Below, piece after piece: positions 55,326 through 64,000 of a DNA stretch of 64,000 bases. Numbering within the stretch: position 1 is the stretch's first letter; each line of letters begins with the position of its first letter. The DNA comes from Sphingomonas piscis (lineage in GTDB: Bacteria > Pseudomonadota > Alphaproteobacteria > Sphingomonadales > Sphingomonadaceae). A program made the translations under genes and the position numbers. Below the pieces are notes generated by a model, which saw nothing but the letters and a program-made list of their open reading frames with translations, made no database searches and was not told the origin of the DNA. Location: the NCBI RefSeq assembly GCF_011300455.1, contig NZ_CP049869.1:2569501-2633500 (forward strand), read 5' to 3'.

Positions 55326-55970
55326 ATGGTGACCAAAAGGAAAATTGCCGTCTTGGCGGGGGTCGCGTCGATGCTCTGTCCGACCGGCGTCCTTGCCGGC
55401 GGCAATGCCAAGCTTACCGGTGAATTCTCGCCCGAAGCCTGGCAATTCATGCGTGATTGGGAGGAGGTTCGCGCCTTCGCCAACGGCGGATACGATCATG
55501 CGCTCCGCTTTGCCGAATGCGTGAGCTCGTATAACGCGGCCGCACCTGCGTCGATTTTGTCCCGCCCCATTGGGGATAGTCGGTACCGCAGCGATCTGGT
55601 TCGCCTCGCGTCACGTTACCGCGGGTGCGGTACACGCGTCACGGTACCCCCATTGCTGCTTCGCGCCGCTTTCGCCGAACTCAGCATCCGCCAGGGCGCC
55701 GTTCGCGCGGGCGCCGGAACCAGCTATGTCGGGGTTCCCGCGAACATCAAGTCATTCCCTGTCGCGGCGCTAGCGGCGTGCCAGCTGCGCACCGCGCCGG
55801 GGCTGATCCAGGATGTTCTGTCCACCCGTCCCGGTGAGATGGCGGAAGAAATCGCAGTCAAGCGACTGTTCGCCAGTACGCCGCGATGTACGTCCTTGGC
55901 GAAAGGTTCAATCACGCCAACGGCGGCTCGCCTGGCGCTGATCGATGCCGCTTACTCCATTCGTGACTGA
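55326..55970 (+). CDS. Exported four-cysteine duplicated protein, paralogue 3 of 4
   Basis: The 214-residue protein has a signal peptide (KIAVLAGVASMLCPTGVLAG). Mature cysteines are at 65, 101, 152 and 188 (36-51-36). Half one: YDHALRFAEC, ILSRPIG, RYRGC, LLLRAAFAE. Half two: AACQLRTAPGLIQDVLSTRP, ASTPRC, PTAARLALID. The two halves can be aligned by eye along ILSRPIG / VLSTRPG. AGGAAG lies about 8 bases before ATG 55326, and the gap from paralogue 2 is 153 bases with no other gene. Confidence 0.8.
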   Translation: MVTKRKIAVLAGVASMLCPTGVLAGGNAKLTGEFSPEAWQFMRDWEEVRAFANGGYDHALRFAECVSSYNAAAPASILSRPIGDSRYRSDLVRLASRYRGCGTRVTVPPLLLRAAFAELSIRQGAVRAGAGTSYVGVPANIKSFPVAALAACQLRTAPGLIQDVLSTRPGEMAEEIAVKRLFASTPRCTSLAKGSITPTAARLALIDAAYSIRD

Positions 55971-55983
55971 TGGCCCCGCCTTA

Positions 55984-56011
55984 TTGACCATCCGGTGCAA
56001 GGGCGTAAGCT
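55984..56011 (+). promoter_or_regulatory. Putative promoter of paralogue 4
   Basis: TTGACC (55984-55989), 16 bases and TAAGCT (56006-56011), again with GGCG directly before the -10 as in front of paralogue 2. It lies 70 bases before ATG 56082. Found by eye; the -10 is a weak match. Confidence 0.35.
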
Positions 56012-56081
56012 GACTGAGCCGGATCTTATTTGAGCGCGAATATCGCAAGGTTGCCGCTTCTGCGGCTGAGGAGGCGAGAAA

Positions 56082-56768
56082 ATGAAGCCTGTCACGATAA
56101 CGATGTTGGCCGTTTGCCTGACCATGTCTGGCGGTGCAGTAGCCCAGACGCAGCCCCAGCCGTCCACGCCTCCTAGTCCGCCAACGCCGTCGAACTTGCC
56201 GTCGAACTTGAGCGGTTCGATCACGCCCGGCTCATCCAGGGATGCATATGCGTTTGCTTACAACACCGATTGGGTAGGCCGGCAGCAGCAATCCTATCGC
56301 GACGCCCTGCGCTTCGCTTCCTGCGTGTCGCGCTACAACAGCTCGCTCGTCCGATCTGCGGCGCTTTCGGATGCAAGCAAGCCCGCGGGACGCGACGTTC
56401 TTCGCGACATCACCATCCGCCAGCGGGGCTGCGCAGCCACGCCCAGCCTGATGTCGGCCGCGATCATGCGCGCTGCGTTCTTCGAAACGGCGTTTGAAAA
56501 TGGCTATGTGACGGCCCCGGTGGCCGGTCTTGGCATGTTCCGTGACGAGGATAGTGAATTGGCTGTCAGCGCCTGCCAGCTTCGAACCGCGCCACAGGCG
56601 GTAAAGACCGTCCTCAGCACTGACCCGGAATCTGCTGCGGAGCAGCAGTCGGTGGCCGCTCTGCTTGCCCAGACGCGGGGTTGCGGCTCGGTGATCGTGG
56701 AAGACGGCGGCGCCACGGTATGGCGCCTCGCCTTGCTCGAGGCGGCATCGCGCGCAACAAACGGCTGA
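56082..56768 (+). CDS. Exported four-cysteine duplicated protein, paralogue 4 of 4
   Basis: The 228-residue protein has a signal peptide (MKPVTITMLAVCLTMSGGAV, cut near AQ-TQ) and a Pro/Ser-rich linker (PQPSTPPSPPTPSNLPSNLS) that could hold the domain away from a surface. Mature cysteines are at 81, 117, 165 and 201 (36-48-36). Half one: YRDALRFASC, RQRGC, IMRAAFFE. Half two: SACQLRTAPQAVKTVLSTDP, TRGC, VWRLALLE. GAGGCGAG precedes the ATG. A 180-base gap without a gene separates it from nuoG. Confidence 0.8.
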   Translation: MKPVTITMLAVCLTMSGGAVAQTQPQPSTPPSPPTPSNLPSNLSGSITPGSSRDAYAFAYNTDWVGRQQQSYRDALRFASCVSRYNSSLVRSAALSDASKPAGRDVLRDITIRQRGCAATPSLMSAAIMRAAFFETAFENGYVTAPVAGLGMFRDEDSELAVSACQLRTAPQAVKTVLSTDPESAAEQQSVAALLAQTRGCGSVIVEDGGATVWRLALLEAASRATNG

Positions 56769-56948
56769 TCTCAGCTTTTTCTGATCTCGGCCCGCTTGGG
56801 GCCTTACTTAGCTCTGGAAGTCTGGCGAGACAGCGACTAGTCGGCGTGCAACTTCAATTCCGAACTTGCACCCGCATGCTTGAGCCAGACCTTTCATTGA
56901 CCCATCCTCGCGACGAGCGAACCGGCGCGATGCGACCGGAGTTCTGCC

Positions 56949-58961
56949 GTGCCTAAAGTCACCGTCGATGGCGTCGAGCTTGAAGTTCCGCAGGGCGCGA
57001 CCGTGCTTCAGGCGTGCGAGCTTGCCGGCAAGGAGATTCCGCGCTTCTGCTACCATGAGCGGCTAAGCATCGCTGGCAATTGCCGCATGTGCCTCGTTGA
57101 GGTGGCGCCGGGCCCGCCCAAGCCGCAGGCGTCGTGCGCTCTACCCGCGGCGGATGGGCAGACGATCAAGACCGACACGCCGATGGTCAAGAAGGCGCGC
57201 GAAGGGGTGATGGAGTTCCTGCTCATCAACCATCCGCTCGATTGCCCCATCTGCGACCAGGGCGGTGAATGCGACCTTCAAGATCAGGCAATGGCCTACG
57301 GGCGCGGCTACACGCGCTTTGACGAGAACAAGCGCGCCATCGACGACAAGTACATGGGTCCGGTCATCAAGACGTCGATGACTCGCTGCATCCAATGCAC
57401 CCGCTGCATCCGCTTCTCGTCCGAGGTCGCCGGTGTACCCGAGATCGGTATGCTCTACCGCGGCGAGGACAGCCAGATCACGTCCTACCTTGAACGGGCG
57501 ATCGACAGCGAGTTGAGCGGCAATTTGGCCGATGTCTGCCCGGTCGGCGCCTTGCTTCAGAAGCCGCAGATCTTCGAGATGCGCCCGTGGGAGCTGCGCC
57601 GTGTGCCGGCCATCGACGTCATGGACGCGGTCGGCTCCAACATCCGCCTCGACCTGCGCCAGCGCCAGGTGATGCGCATCTTGCCCCGCATCAACGAGGA
57701 TGTGAACGAGGAGTGGATCAGCGACAAGACAAGGCACCATGCCGACGCGCTGGTCCGTAACCGCCTCGACCGTCCTTGGGTGCGTGAGAATGGCAAGTTG
57801 CGCGCGGCGAGCTGGAGCGACGCACTCGACCTCTTTGCAAAGCAGCTGAAAAAGGCGGGCGCCAACGTCGCCGCCATAGCCGGCGACCTGTTGGACGCAG
57901 AGACCATGTATGCGGCCAAGAAGCTGCTTGCAGGGCAGGGAAGCACACTTCTTGAAGGGCGGCAGACGGGCCTTTCCTACGACACGTCGAGCCTCTCCGC
58001 CGTGTCGTTCAACTCAACCATCGCCGGAATCGAATATGCCGACGCCATCCTGCTGGTCGGCTCGCATATTCGTTGGGAAGCGCCGCTCGTCGCGACCCGG
58101 ATTCGCAAGGCGGCTCGCAAGGGTGCGGCAATCTACGGCATCGGGCCGGAAGCCGACCTTGGCTTCAAGGTCCAGTGGCTCGGCAACGATTCAAAGCTGC
58201 TCGGCAAGCTGCCGACGGACGTTACGAACGCATTTGGCGCAGCTGCCAAGCCGGCAGTGGTGGTCGGTCCGGGCGCACTCGCTGCCGGCGCGCTAGGCGC
58301 TGCGCTGGCGCTCGTTCAGCCGCTCGGCCTCATCAAGGATGGATGGAACGGCTTCAACGTCGTCCATACCGCGGCCTCGCGCATGGCGGGATTGATCCTC
58401 GGCTACGCGCAAAAGGGCGGCATCGCCGACATCGAGGCGGCAAACCCGGGTCTCGTCCTGCTCCTCGGCGCTGACGAGGTCGCACCGGACCGCTTCAAGA
58501 GTGCGTTCAAGGTCTATGTCGGCCATCACGGAGACAAGGGCGCGAAGCTGGCAGACCTCATCTTGCCCGCTGCGTCCTATGCCGAAAAGCATGGCACCTA
58601 CGTCAACCTCGAAGGTCGGGTGCAGCGCGGTGAGCGCGCCGCCTTCCCGCCGGGTGAGGCGAAGGAAGACTGGGCGATCTTCCGTGCCGTGTCGCAATTG
58701 ATCGGTCAGGATCTGCCATTCGACAGCTTCGACCAGCTCCGCGCCCAGATGGTCGCCGAACATCCTGAGCTTGGCCGTGACGGACTGATCGACCTGCCCT
58801 GGTCGGCACCGGTGCTTGCCGGCACGGCCGGTGGCGAGATCCGCTACCCGATTAGCGATTTCTACCTCACCAACGCGATCGCGCGCTCCAGCCCGACCAT
58901 GCACCGCTGCTCGGAAGAGCTTGTGCACGGCCACGCGGCCACCCTGGAGGCAGCGGAATGA
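56949..58961 (+). CDS. nuoG: NADH-quinone oxidoreductase subunit G
   Basis: NuoG (75 kDa) carries clusters N1b, N4 and N5 in the peripheral arm. The 670-residue protein has the [2Fe-2S] ligands in [38 protein letters not shown] (His/Cys N5 region), and the [4Fe-4S] ligands in [13 protein letters not shown] with VCPVGALL. A molybdopterin-like domain without Mo ligands follows. GTG 56949 is the start. It overlaps nuoH (ATGA). Confidence 0.97.
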   Translation: MPKVTVDGVELEVPQGATVLQACELAGKEIPRFCYHERLSIAGNCRMCLVEVAPGPPKPQASCALPAADGQTIKTDTPMVKKAREGVMEFLLINHPLDCPICDQGGECDLQDQAMAYGRGYTRFDENKRAIDDKYMGPVIKTSMTRCIQCTRCIRFSSEVAGVPEIGMLYRGEDSQITSYLERAIDSELSGNLADVCPVGALLQKPQIFEMRPWELRRVPAIDVMDAVGSNIRLDLRQRQVMRILPRINEDVNEEWISDKTRHHADALVRNRLDRPWVRENGKLRAASWSDALDLFAKQLKKAGANVAAIAGDLLDAETMYAAKKLLAGQGSTLLEGRQTGLSYDTSSLSAVSFNSTIAGIEYADAILLVGSHIRWEAPLVATRIRKAARKGAAIYGIGPEADLGFKVQWLGNDSKLLGKLPTDVTNAFGAAAKPAVVVGPGALAAGALGAALALVQPLGLIKDGWNGFNVVHTAASRMAGLILGYAQKGGIADIEAANPGLVLLLGADEVAPDRFKSAFKVYVGHHGDKGAKLADLILPAASYAEKHGTYVNLEGRVQRGERAAFPPGEAKEDWAIFRAVSQLIGQDLPFDSFDQLRAQMVAEHPELGRDGLIDLPWSAPVLAGTAGGEIRYPISDFYLTNAIARSSPTMHRCSEELVHGHAATLEAAE

Positions 58962-60016
58962 CCGCCTTTTTCCAGAACTGGGGCGTGACCTACGAATGGT
59001 CATGGTTCCTCGCGACGATTATCGGCATTCTCGTCATCGCCCTGCCGCTGATGCTCGCCGTGGCGATGATCATCTATGCCGATCGTAAGATCTGGGCAGC
59101 CATCGCCCTCCGCCGTGGTCCCAACGTGGTCGGCCCGTTCGGCCTGCTGCAAAGTTTCGCCGACGGTCTGAAGGTTTTCCTCAAGGAAACAATCGTCCCG
59201 ACCAGCGCAAACAAGGGACTGTTCATGATCGCGCCGATCGTCGCTTTCACGACGGCGCTGATCGTATGGGCCGTGATCCCGTTCGACGCGGGCGTGGTGC
59301 TTGCCGACATCAACGTCGGGCTGCTCTACGTCCTCGCGGCCAGCTCGCTCGGCGTCTACGGCGTTATCGTCGCTGGCTGGGCCTCCAACTCCAAATATCC
59401 GTTCTTTTCCGCGCTACGGGCCGCCGCACAGATGGTGAGCTACGAAGTCTCGATCGGCTTCGTTCTGATCAGCGTCGTTCTGTGGGCGAACAGCTTCAAC
59501 CTATCCACCATCGTTCTGGCGCAGACCGGCCATGTGTTCGGCCTGCTTAACGGCTTCGGCTTCAACCCCCTGCTGTTCCCAATGGCGATTGTGTTCCTGA
59601 TCAGCTCGATGGCCGAGACCTTCCGCACCCCGTTCGACCTGACCGAGGCCGAAAGCGAGCTCGTTGCCGGTTTCCAGACCGAATATAGCTCGATGAGCTT
59701 CGCGCTCTTTTGGCTCGGGGAGTATGGCAACGTCATCTTAATGACGGCGCTGAACGCCCTGCTGTTCTGGGGCGGGTGGCTGCCGCCGCTCAACATCGAC
59801 CTCATCCCCTGGTTCGATATCCCGGGGATCATCTGGCTGTTCGCGAAGATGATGTTCTTCTTCTTCGTCTTCAGCTGGGTTCGTGCCACCGTCCCGCGGT
59901 ATCGCTACGACCAGCTGATGCGCCTCGGCTGGAAAATCTTCCTGCCGCTCAGCCTCGTCTTCGTTTTCCTCGTGTCGGGTTACCTGATGCTGACCCGCTA
60001 TGGAGCCGCCGCATGA
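58958..60016 (+). CDS. nuoH: NADH-quinone oxidoreductase subunit H
   Basis: NuoH (ND1) links the peripheral arm to the membrane arm and lines the quinone chamber. The 352-residue protein has about eight membrane helices. Marks are [75 protein letters not shown] and [18 protein letters not shown]. Overlaps at both ends (ATGA) show close coupling with nuoG and nuoI. Confidence 0.98.
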   Translation: MTAFFQNWGVTYEWSWFLATIIGILVIALPLMLAVAMIIYADRKIWAAIALRRGPNVVGPFGLLQSFADGLKVFLKETIVPTSANKGLFMIAPIVAFTTALIVWAVIPFDAGVVLADINVGLLYVLAASSLGVYGVIVAGWASNSKYPFFSALRAAAQMVSYEVSIGFVLISVVLWANSFNLSTIVLAQTGHVFGLLNGFGFNPLLFPMAIVFLISSMAETFRTPFDLTEAESELVAGFQTEYSSMSFALFWLGEYGNVILMTALNALLFWGGWLPPLNIDLIPWFDIPGIIWLFAKMMFFFFVFSWVRATVPRYRYDQLMRLGWKIFLPLSLVFVFLVSGYLMLTRYGAAA

Positions 60017-60495
60017 TCGGCCAGTGGCTGAAATCGTTCACGCTTTGGGAGCTGGTGAAGGGTCATGCCCTGACCCTGAAGTATTTCTTCAAGCCCAAGG
60101 CGACCATCAACTATCCGTACGAAAAGACGCCGCAGAGCCCGCGTTTCCGCGGTGAACATGCGCTGCGCCGCTATCCCAACGGCGAAGAGCGCTGCATTGC
60201 CTGCAAGCTTTGCGAGGCAGTCTGCCCGGCATTGGCAATCACCATCGAGGCCGAACCGCGCGAGGACGGCAGCCGCCGGACCACTCGCTACGACATCGAC
60301 ATGGTGAAGTGCATCTACTGCGGGCTGTGCGCGGAAGCCTGTCCGGTTGACGCCATCGTCGAGGGCCCCAACCTCGAATTCGCGACGGAAACGCGCGAAG
60401 AACTGCTCTACGACAAGGCCAAATTGCTCGCCAACGGCGATCGCTGGGAACAAGCGATTGCGGCGAACCTTGCCGCCGACGCGCCCTACCGATAA
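60013..60495 (+). CDS. nuoI: NADH-quinone oxidoreductase subunit I
   Basis: NuoI (TYKY) carries clusters N6a and N6b. The 160-residue ferredoxin-like protein has two CxxCxxCxxxCP motifs: [18 protein letters not shown] near residue 60 and [20 protein letters not shown] near residue 100. ATG 60013 overlaps the nuoH stop. The N-terminal [20 protein letters not shown] is the usual amphipathic membrane-contact helix. Confidence 0.98.
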   Translation: MIGQWLKSFTLWELVKGHALTLKYFFKPKATINYPYEKTPQSPRFRGEHALRRYPNGEERCIACKLCEAVCPALAITIEAEPREDGSRRTTRYDIDMVKCIYCGLCAEACPVDAIVEGPNLEFATETREELLYDKAKLLANGDRWEQAIAANLAADAPYR

Positions 60496-60511
60496 GCGCC
60501 CCCGCAATCTC

Positions 60512-61117
60512 ATGATCGCTCTTATCGCATTCTACCTGTTCGCGACGGTTACGATTGCCTCGGCAATCGCGGTGATCTTCGCGCGCAATCCCGTTCATAG
60601 CGTGCTGTGGCTGATCCTCGCCTTCTTCAACTCGGCGGGCCTAATGGTGCTGCTGGGCGCCGAATTCATCGCGATGCTGGTGGTGATCGTCTACGTCGGC
60701 GCGGTCGCGGTGCTGTTCCTGTTCGTGGTCATGATGCTCGACATCGATTTCGGCCAGCTGCGCTCGGGCTTCTCCCGCAACCTGCCGTTCGCGGTGCTGA
60801 TCGCGCTGGTGCTGTTTGCAGAGATACTGATCGGCGTTCAGGCCCGGGGGTCGGGGCCGGCGATGAACGGTGCGAATGCGGCGAACAATGGACAGTCCAA
60901 CATCGTCGCCTTGGGTGAGCAGCTCTACAGCCGCTACTTGATGCCGTTCGAACTGGCCGGCCTCATCCTGCTGGTGGCAATGATCGGCGCCATCGTCCTC
61001 ACCCATCGCCAGCGGACCGGCACTCGCGGGCAGAATGTGTCCAAGCAGATCGGCCGCCGTCCAGAGGACTCGACCCGCAACCTGAACCCGGGCGTCGGCG
61101 AGGGCATGAAGCTATGA
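60512..61117 (+). CDS. nuoJ: NADH-quinone oxidoreductase subunit J
   Basis: NuoJ (ND6) is a five-helix membrane subunit near the quinone channel. The 201-residue protein has [20 protein letters not shown], the pi-bulge helix [40 protein letters not shown] and a polar C-terminal tail. ATG 60512 lies 16 bases after nuoI; the longer upstream frame overlaps nuoI and is a shadow. Confidence 0.97.
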   Translation: MIALIAFYLFATVTIASAIAVIFARNPVHSVLWLILAFFNSAGLMVLLGAEFIAMLVVIVYVGAVAVLFLFVVMMLDIDFGQLRSGFSRNLPFAVLIALVLFAEILIGVQARGSGPAMNGANAANNGQSNIVALGEQLYSRYLMPFELAGLILLVAMIGAIVLTHRQRTGTRGQNVSKQIGRRPEDSTRNLNPGVGEGMKL

Positions 61118-61419
61118 TCGGCCTCAACCATTATCTCGCGGTCGCCTCGATCCTGTTCGTGCTGGGCGTGTTCGGGATCTTCATCAACCGCCGCAACGTC
61201 ATCCTGATGCTGATGGCGATCGAGCTCATCCTGCTCAGCGTGAACATCAACCTGGTCGCCTTTTCGGCGTATCTGGGCGATCTCGCCGGGCAGGTGATGG
61301 CCATGTTCGTCCTCACTGTTGCCGCCGCCGAGGCCGCCATCGGTCTTGCCATTCTCGTTATCTTCTTCCGTCGTGTCGGCACCATCGCCGTCGACGCCGC
61401 CGACAGGATGAAGGGCTGA
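61114..61419 (+). CDS. nuoK: NADH-quinone oxidoreductase subunit K
   Basis: NuoK (ND4L) is a three-helix proton-path subunit of 101 residues, the standard length. Conserved blocks are [32 protein letters not shown] and [20 protein letters not shown], holding the two membrane glutamates of the antiporter-like path. The start overlaps nuoJ (ATGA) and the last base of its stop is the A of the nuoL ATG. Confidence 0.98.
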   Translation: MIGLNHYLAVASILFVLGVFGIFINRRNVILMLMAIELILLSVNINLVAFSAYLGDLAGQVMAMFVLTVAAAEAAIGLAILVIFFRRVGTIAVDAADRMKG

Positions 61420-63470
61420 TGCACCCGCTCGTCTTTATCGTCTTCCTGCCGCTGCTCGCCGCGGTCGTCGCCGGCCTGGGCGGGCGCCTGATTGGCAAGG
61501 TTCCGGCCAAGGCGATCGCCACCGGCGCGCTGTTCATTTCCTGCGCGCTCAGCTGGCCGATCTTCATTTCCTACCTGTCTGGCGAGGCGCAGCCGACCGT
61601 CGTCCACGTGCTCGACTGGATCCGCTCCGGCGATCTCCAAGTGGACTGGGCGCTCCGGCTCGATGCATTGACGGCCGTGATGCTGGTGGTGGTCACCAGC
61701 GTGTCCAGCCTCGTCCACCTCTACAGCTGGGGCTATATGGCCGAGGACCCCAGCCAGCCCCGCTTCTTCGCTTATCTGTCGCTATTCACCTTCGCGATGC
61801 TGATGCTGGTGACCGCCGACAGCCTCGTCCAGATGTTCTTTGGCTGGGAAGGGGTGGGCCTTGCTTCCTACCTCCTTATCGGCTTCTGGTACCACAAGCC
61901 GTCCGCCAATGCCGCCGCGCTTAAGGCGTTCGTCGTCAATCGCGTCGGCGACTTCGGCTTTTCGCTCGGCATCTTCGGCACTTTCCTGGTGTTCGGCACC
62001 GTCTCCATTCCGGCGATCCTCGCCGCGGCACCTGGCATGGCCGGCTCCACCATCGGCTTTGCCGGAATGCGGGTCGATACCATGACCTTGCTCTGCCTGC
62101 TGCTGTTCGTCGGCGCGATGGGCAAGTCGGCGCAGCTCGGCCTTCACACCTGGCTTCCGGACGCGATGGAGGGCCCGACTCCGGTCAGCGCGCTGATCCA
62201 CGCCGCGACCATGGTCACCGCCGGCGTCTTCATGGTCTGCCGCCTGTCGCCCATGTTCGAAGTCAGCGAGACGGCCAAGCATGTCGTGACATATGTGGGC
62301 GCCGCCACCTGCATCTTCGCGGCGACGGTGGGCACGACCCAGAACGACATCAAGCGGGTCGTCGCTTATTCGACCTGCTCGCAGCTCGGCTACATGTTCT
62401 TCGCGGCGGGCGTCGGTGCCTATGGCGCGGCGATGTTCCACCTGTTCACGCACGCCTTCTTCAAGGCTCTGCTGTTCCTCGGCGCCGGCTCCGTCATCCA
62501 CGCCATGCACCATGAACAGGACATGCGTTTTTACGGCGCGCTTCGTAAGGAGATCCCGCTGACGTTCTGGACGATGATCGCGGGTACGCTGGCAATCACC
62601 GGCGTCGGCATCTTTGGGATCGGCTTCGCAGGCTATTTCTCCAAGGATGCGATCCTGGAGAGCGCCTGGGCGATCGGCAGCGTTCCGGGCCACATCGCCT
62701 TCTTCCTCGGCGCATTCGCGGCGCTGCTGACCAGCTTTTACAGCTGGCGCCTCATCTTCCTGACCTTCTTCGGCAAGCCGCGTTGGGCGGCGTCCGAGCA
62801 TATCCAGCATGCGGTTCACGGTGACTCCCATGACCATCCGGACGAAGAGCATGGCGACAGCAGCCATGACGCGCATGGCGTTCCGGCGACCGGCACCGCG
62901 GGCTACCACCCGCACGAAAGCCCGCTGCCAATGCTGGTGCCGCTGATCCTGCTTTCCGCGGGTGCAGTCTTTGCGGGCCTGGTCTTTCATCACGCCTTCA
63001 TCGACGCGGAGGGCGGCGCGCACTTCTGGAATGGCAGCCTGGCGTTCGATGCACATCTCGCCCACGCCGCGCATGAGGTCACCGACTGGGTGAAGTTCAC
63101 GCCGTTGACGGTGATGATGATCGGCCTAGCAATCGCCTACAACAACTATGTCCGTCGTCCGGAGGCCGCGGCGGGGTTCGTGAAGCAATTCCCGGCGCTT
63201 CACCGCTTCCTGCTCAACAAGTGGTATTTCGACGAGATCTACAATATGATCTTCGTTCGCCCCGCGCTCTGGTTCGGCCGTTTGTTCTGGCACCGGGGCG
63301 ACGAGCAGACGATCGACCGTTTCGGTCCGCATGGCGCTGCAGTCGCTGTCGGTTTCGGCAATCGCCTGACCACCCGCCTGCAATCGGGATATCTTTATAG
63401 TTATGCACTCGTGATGCTGCTCGGCCTGATCGGCGCGGCGACCTGGGCCATTCTGTGGGCTGGTCACTGA
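61419..63470 (+). CDS. nuoL: NADH-quinone oxidoreductase subunit L with a histidine-rich loop
   Basis: NuoL (ND5) is the distal antiporter-like proton pump with its long lateral helix. The 683-residue protein has the core helices [57 protein letters not shown] and [20 protein letters not shown]. Between helices near residues 460-500 lies a hydrophilic loop rich in His, Asp and Glu ([20 protein letters not shown]). The start overlaps nuoK and the stop overlaps nuoM. Confidence 0.97.
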   Translation: MHPLVFIVFLPLLAAVVAGLGGRLIGKVPAKAIATGALFISCALSWPIFISYLSGEAQPTVVHVLDWIRSGDLQVDWALRLDALTAVMLVVVTSVSSLVHLYSWGYMAEDPSQPRFFAYLSLFTFAMLMLVTADSLVQMFFGWEGVGLASYLLIGFWYHKPSANAAALKAFVVNRVGDFGFSLGIFGTFLVFGTVSIPAILAAAPGMAGSTIGFAGMRVDTMTLLCLLLFVGAMGKSAQLGLHTWLPDAMEGPTPVSALIHAATMVTAGVFMVCRLSPMFEVSETAKHVVTYVGAATCIFAATVGTTQNDIKRVVAYSTCSQLGYMFFAAGVGAYGAAMFHLFTHAFFKALLFLGAGSVIHAMHHEQDMRFYGALRKEIPLTFWTMIAGTLAITGVGIFGIGFAGYFSKDAILESAWAIGSVPGHIAFFLGAFAALLTSFYSWRLIFLTFFGKPRWAASEHIQHAVHGDSHDHPDEEHGDSSHDAHGVPATGTAGYHPHESPLPMLVPLILLSAGAVFAGLVFHHAFIDAEGGAHFWNGSLAFDAHLAHAAHEVTDWVKFTPLTVMMIGLAIAYNNYVRRPEAAAGFVKQFPALHRFLLNKWYFDEIYNMIFVRPALWFGRLFWHRGDEQTIDRFGPHGAAVAVGFGNRLTTRLQSGYLYSYALVMLLGLIGAATWAILWAGH

Positions 63471-64000
63471 TGAACGGCTTGCCCTTGCTTTCCCTGTTGA
63501 TCTTCGTGCCGCTGGTCGCGGGCGCCATTTCCTTGTTCCTGAAGGCAGAGGGCGCACGCTGGATCGCGCTCATCGCAACCCTGATCGACTTCGGGCTCGG
63601 CCTGCTGCTGTGGGCGAATTACGACATCGGCGGCGCCCAGTGGCAATTCACCGAGCATTTGGGTCCCGCCAACAGCTTTGCCTGGGCGCTCGGGATCGAC
63701 GGCATCGCGCTGGTGCTGATCCTGCTATCCGTCTTCCTGATGCCGATCTGCATCGGTGCCAGCTGGCGGTCGATCGAGAAGCGTGTGCCGGAATATATGG
63801 CCGCCTTCCTGCTGATGGAGGCGCTGATGATCGGCGTCTTCGCGGCGCAGGACCTGTTCCTGTTCTACGTCTTTTTCGAAGCCGGCCTGATCCCGATGTA
63901 CCTGATCATCGGCATCTGGGGCGGCGTCGAGCGGATCAAAGCCAGCTATAAGTTCTTCCTCTACACCCTGCTCGGCTCGGTGCTGATGTTGATCGCCATG
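63470..64000 (+). CDS. nuoM: NADH-quinone oxidoreductase subunit M (3' end outside window)
   Basis: NuoM (ND4) is the second antiporter-like subunit. The first 177 codons are present and the frame is open at the window edge. The product begins [20 protein letters not shown] and contains WALGIDGIALVLILLSVFLM, then FLLMEALMIGVFAAQDLFLF, YVFFEAGLIPMYLIIGIWGG and ASYKFFLYTLLGSVLM, with the conserved membrane glutamate in LMEALM. ATG 63470 overlaps the nuoL stop. Confidence 0.96.
   Translation, partial: MNGLPLLSLLIFVPLVAGAISLFLKAEGARWIALIATLIDFGLGLLLWANYDIGGAQWQFTEHLGPANSFAWALGIDGIALVLILLSVFLMPICIGASWRSIEKRVPEYMAAFLLMEALMIGVFAAQDLFLFYVFFEAGLIPMYLIIGIWGGVERIKASYKFFLYTLLGSVLMLIAM

Noticed and set aside
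61782..63074. 430-codon minus-strand frame opposite nuoL
   Set aside because: It is a shadow of a G+C-rich gene: the product is Arg/Glu/Asp/His-rich with no domain, and nuoL on the other strand is certain.
1..64000. CRISPR array, prophage, integron or IS element
   Set aside because: No regularly spaced direct repeats, transposase, integrase or phage genes were found; gene content is ordinary chromosomal.

Overview
The window looks like a chromosomal segment of an alphaproteobacterium, most likely a sphingomonad (Sphingomonadaceae). The grounds are high G+C, dense ATGA/GTGA-overlapping genes, AddAB rather than RecBCD, an amgK-murU cell-wall sugar salvage pair, the order zapA / 6S-RNA-like element / fthC, the glycolytic run tkt-gap-pgk-fba-thiE, and a full nuo operon. 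No phage, IS element, CRISPR array or rRNA was seen. One tRNA (Asn, GTT) is present.

Layout. 1-9.5 kb: 3' end of a sensor histidine kinase, then tsaE, amgK, murU, addB, addA and trxA, with a 46-codon membrane-protein gene facing the other way between addB and addA. 9.5-15.7 kb: secA, a short-form bifunctional putA and tRNA-Asn. 15.7-23.9 kb: nadK, an EAL phosphodiesterase, mfd, a doubly frameshifted sdhE, a palindromic repeat, recG and a YdcZ-type transporter. 23.9-30.9 kb: tyrS, a DOMON-like protein, a NamZ-type muramidase, an orphan protein, a PspC-domain gene behind a textbook sigma-54 promoter, a PHB-depolymerase-like esterase and a DEAD-box helicase. 30.9-35.7 kb: a minus-strand chaperone-usher fimbrial operon. 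35.8-37.0 kb: a small coiled-coil gene, zapA, a 6S-RNA candidate and fthC. 37.1-43.2 kb: tkt-gap-pgk-fba-thiE and a hydrophilic small protein with a general-stress-type promoter. 43.2-48.0 kb: HAD phosphatase, DUF72, L,D-transpeptidase, M23 peptidase, efp and an inositol monophosphatase. 48.1-64.0 kb: nuoA to nuoM (cut by the window edge).

The most interesting region is inside the nuo operon. nuoF and nuoG are separated by 3.3 kb holding four tandem paralogous genes for predicted secreted proteins of about 214-244 residues. All four carry exactly four conserved cysteines in the pattern C-x35-C ... C-x35-C. Each half continues with C-x(11-14)-R-x-[AG]-x-x-[DE], so each protein is itself an internal duplication, giving eight copies of one repeat unit. 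I recognise no named family for it. Two further non-canonical membrane-protein genes sit between nuoD and nuoE and between nuoE and nuoF.

A caution on sequence quality: sdhE carries two apparent single-base losses and tkt one, all in G or C runs. That pattern suggests homopolymer errors in the assembly rather than real gene decay, so start and stop calls elsewhere should be read with that in mind.
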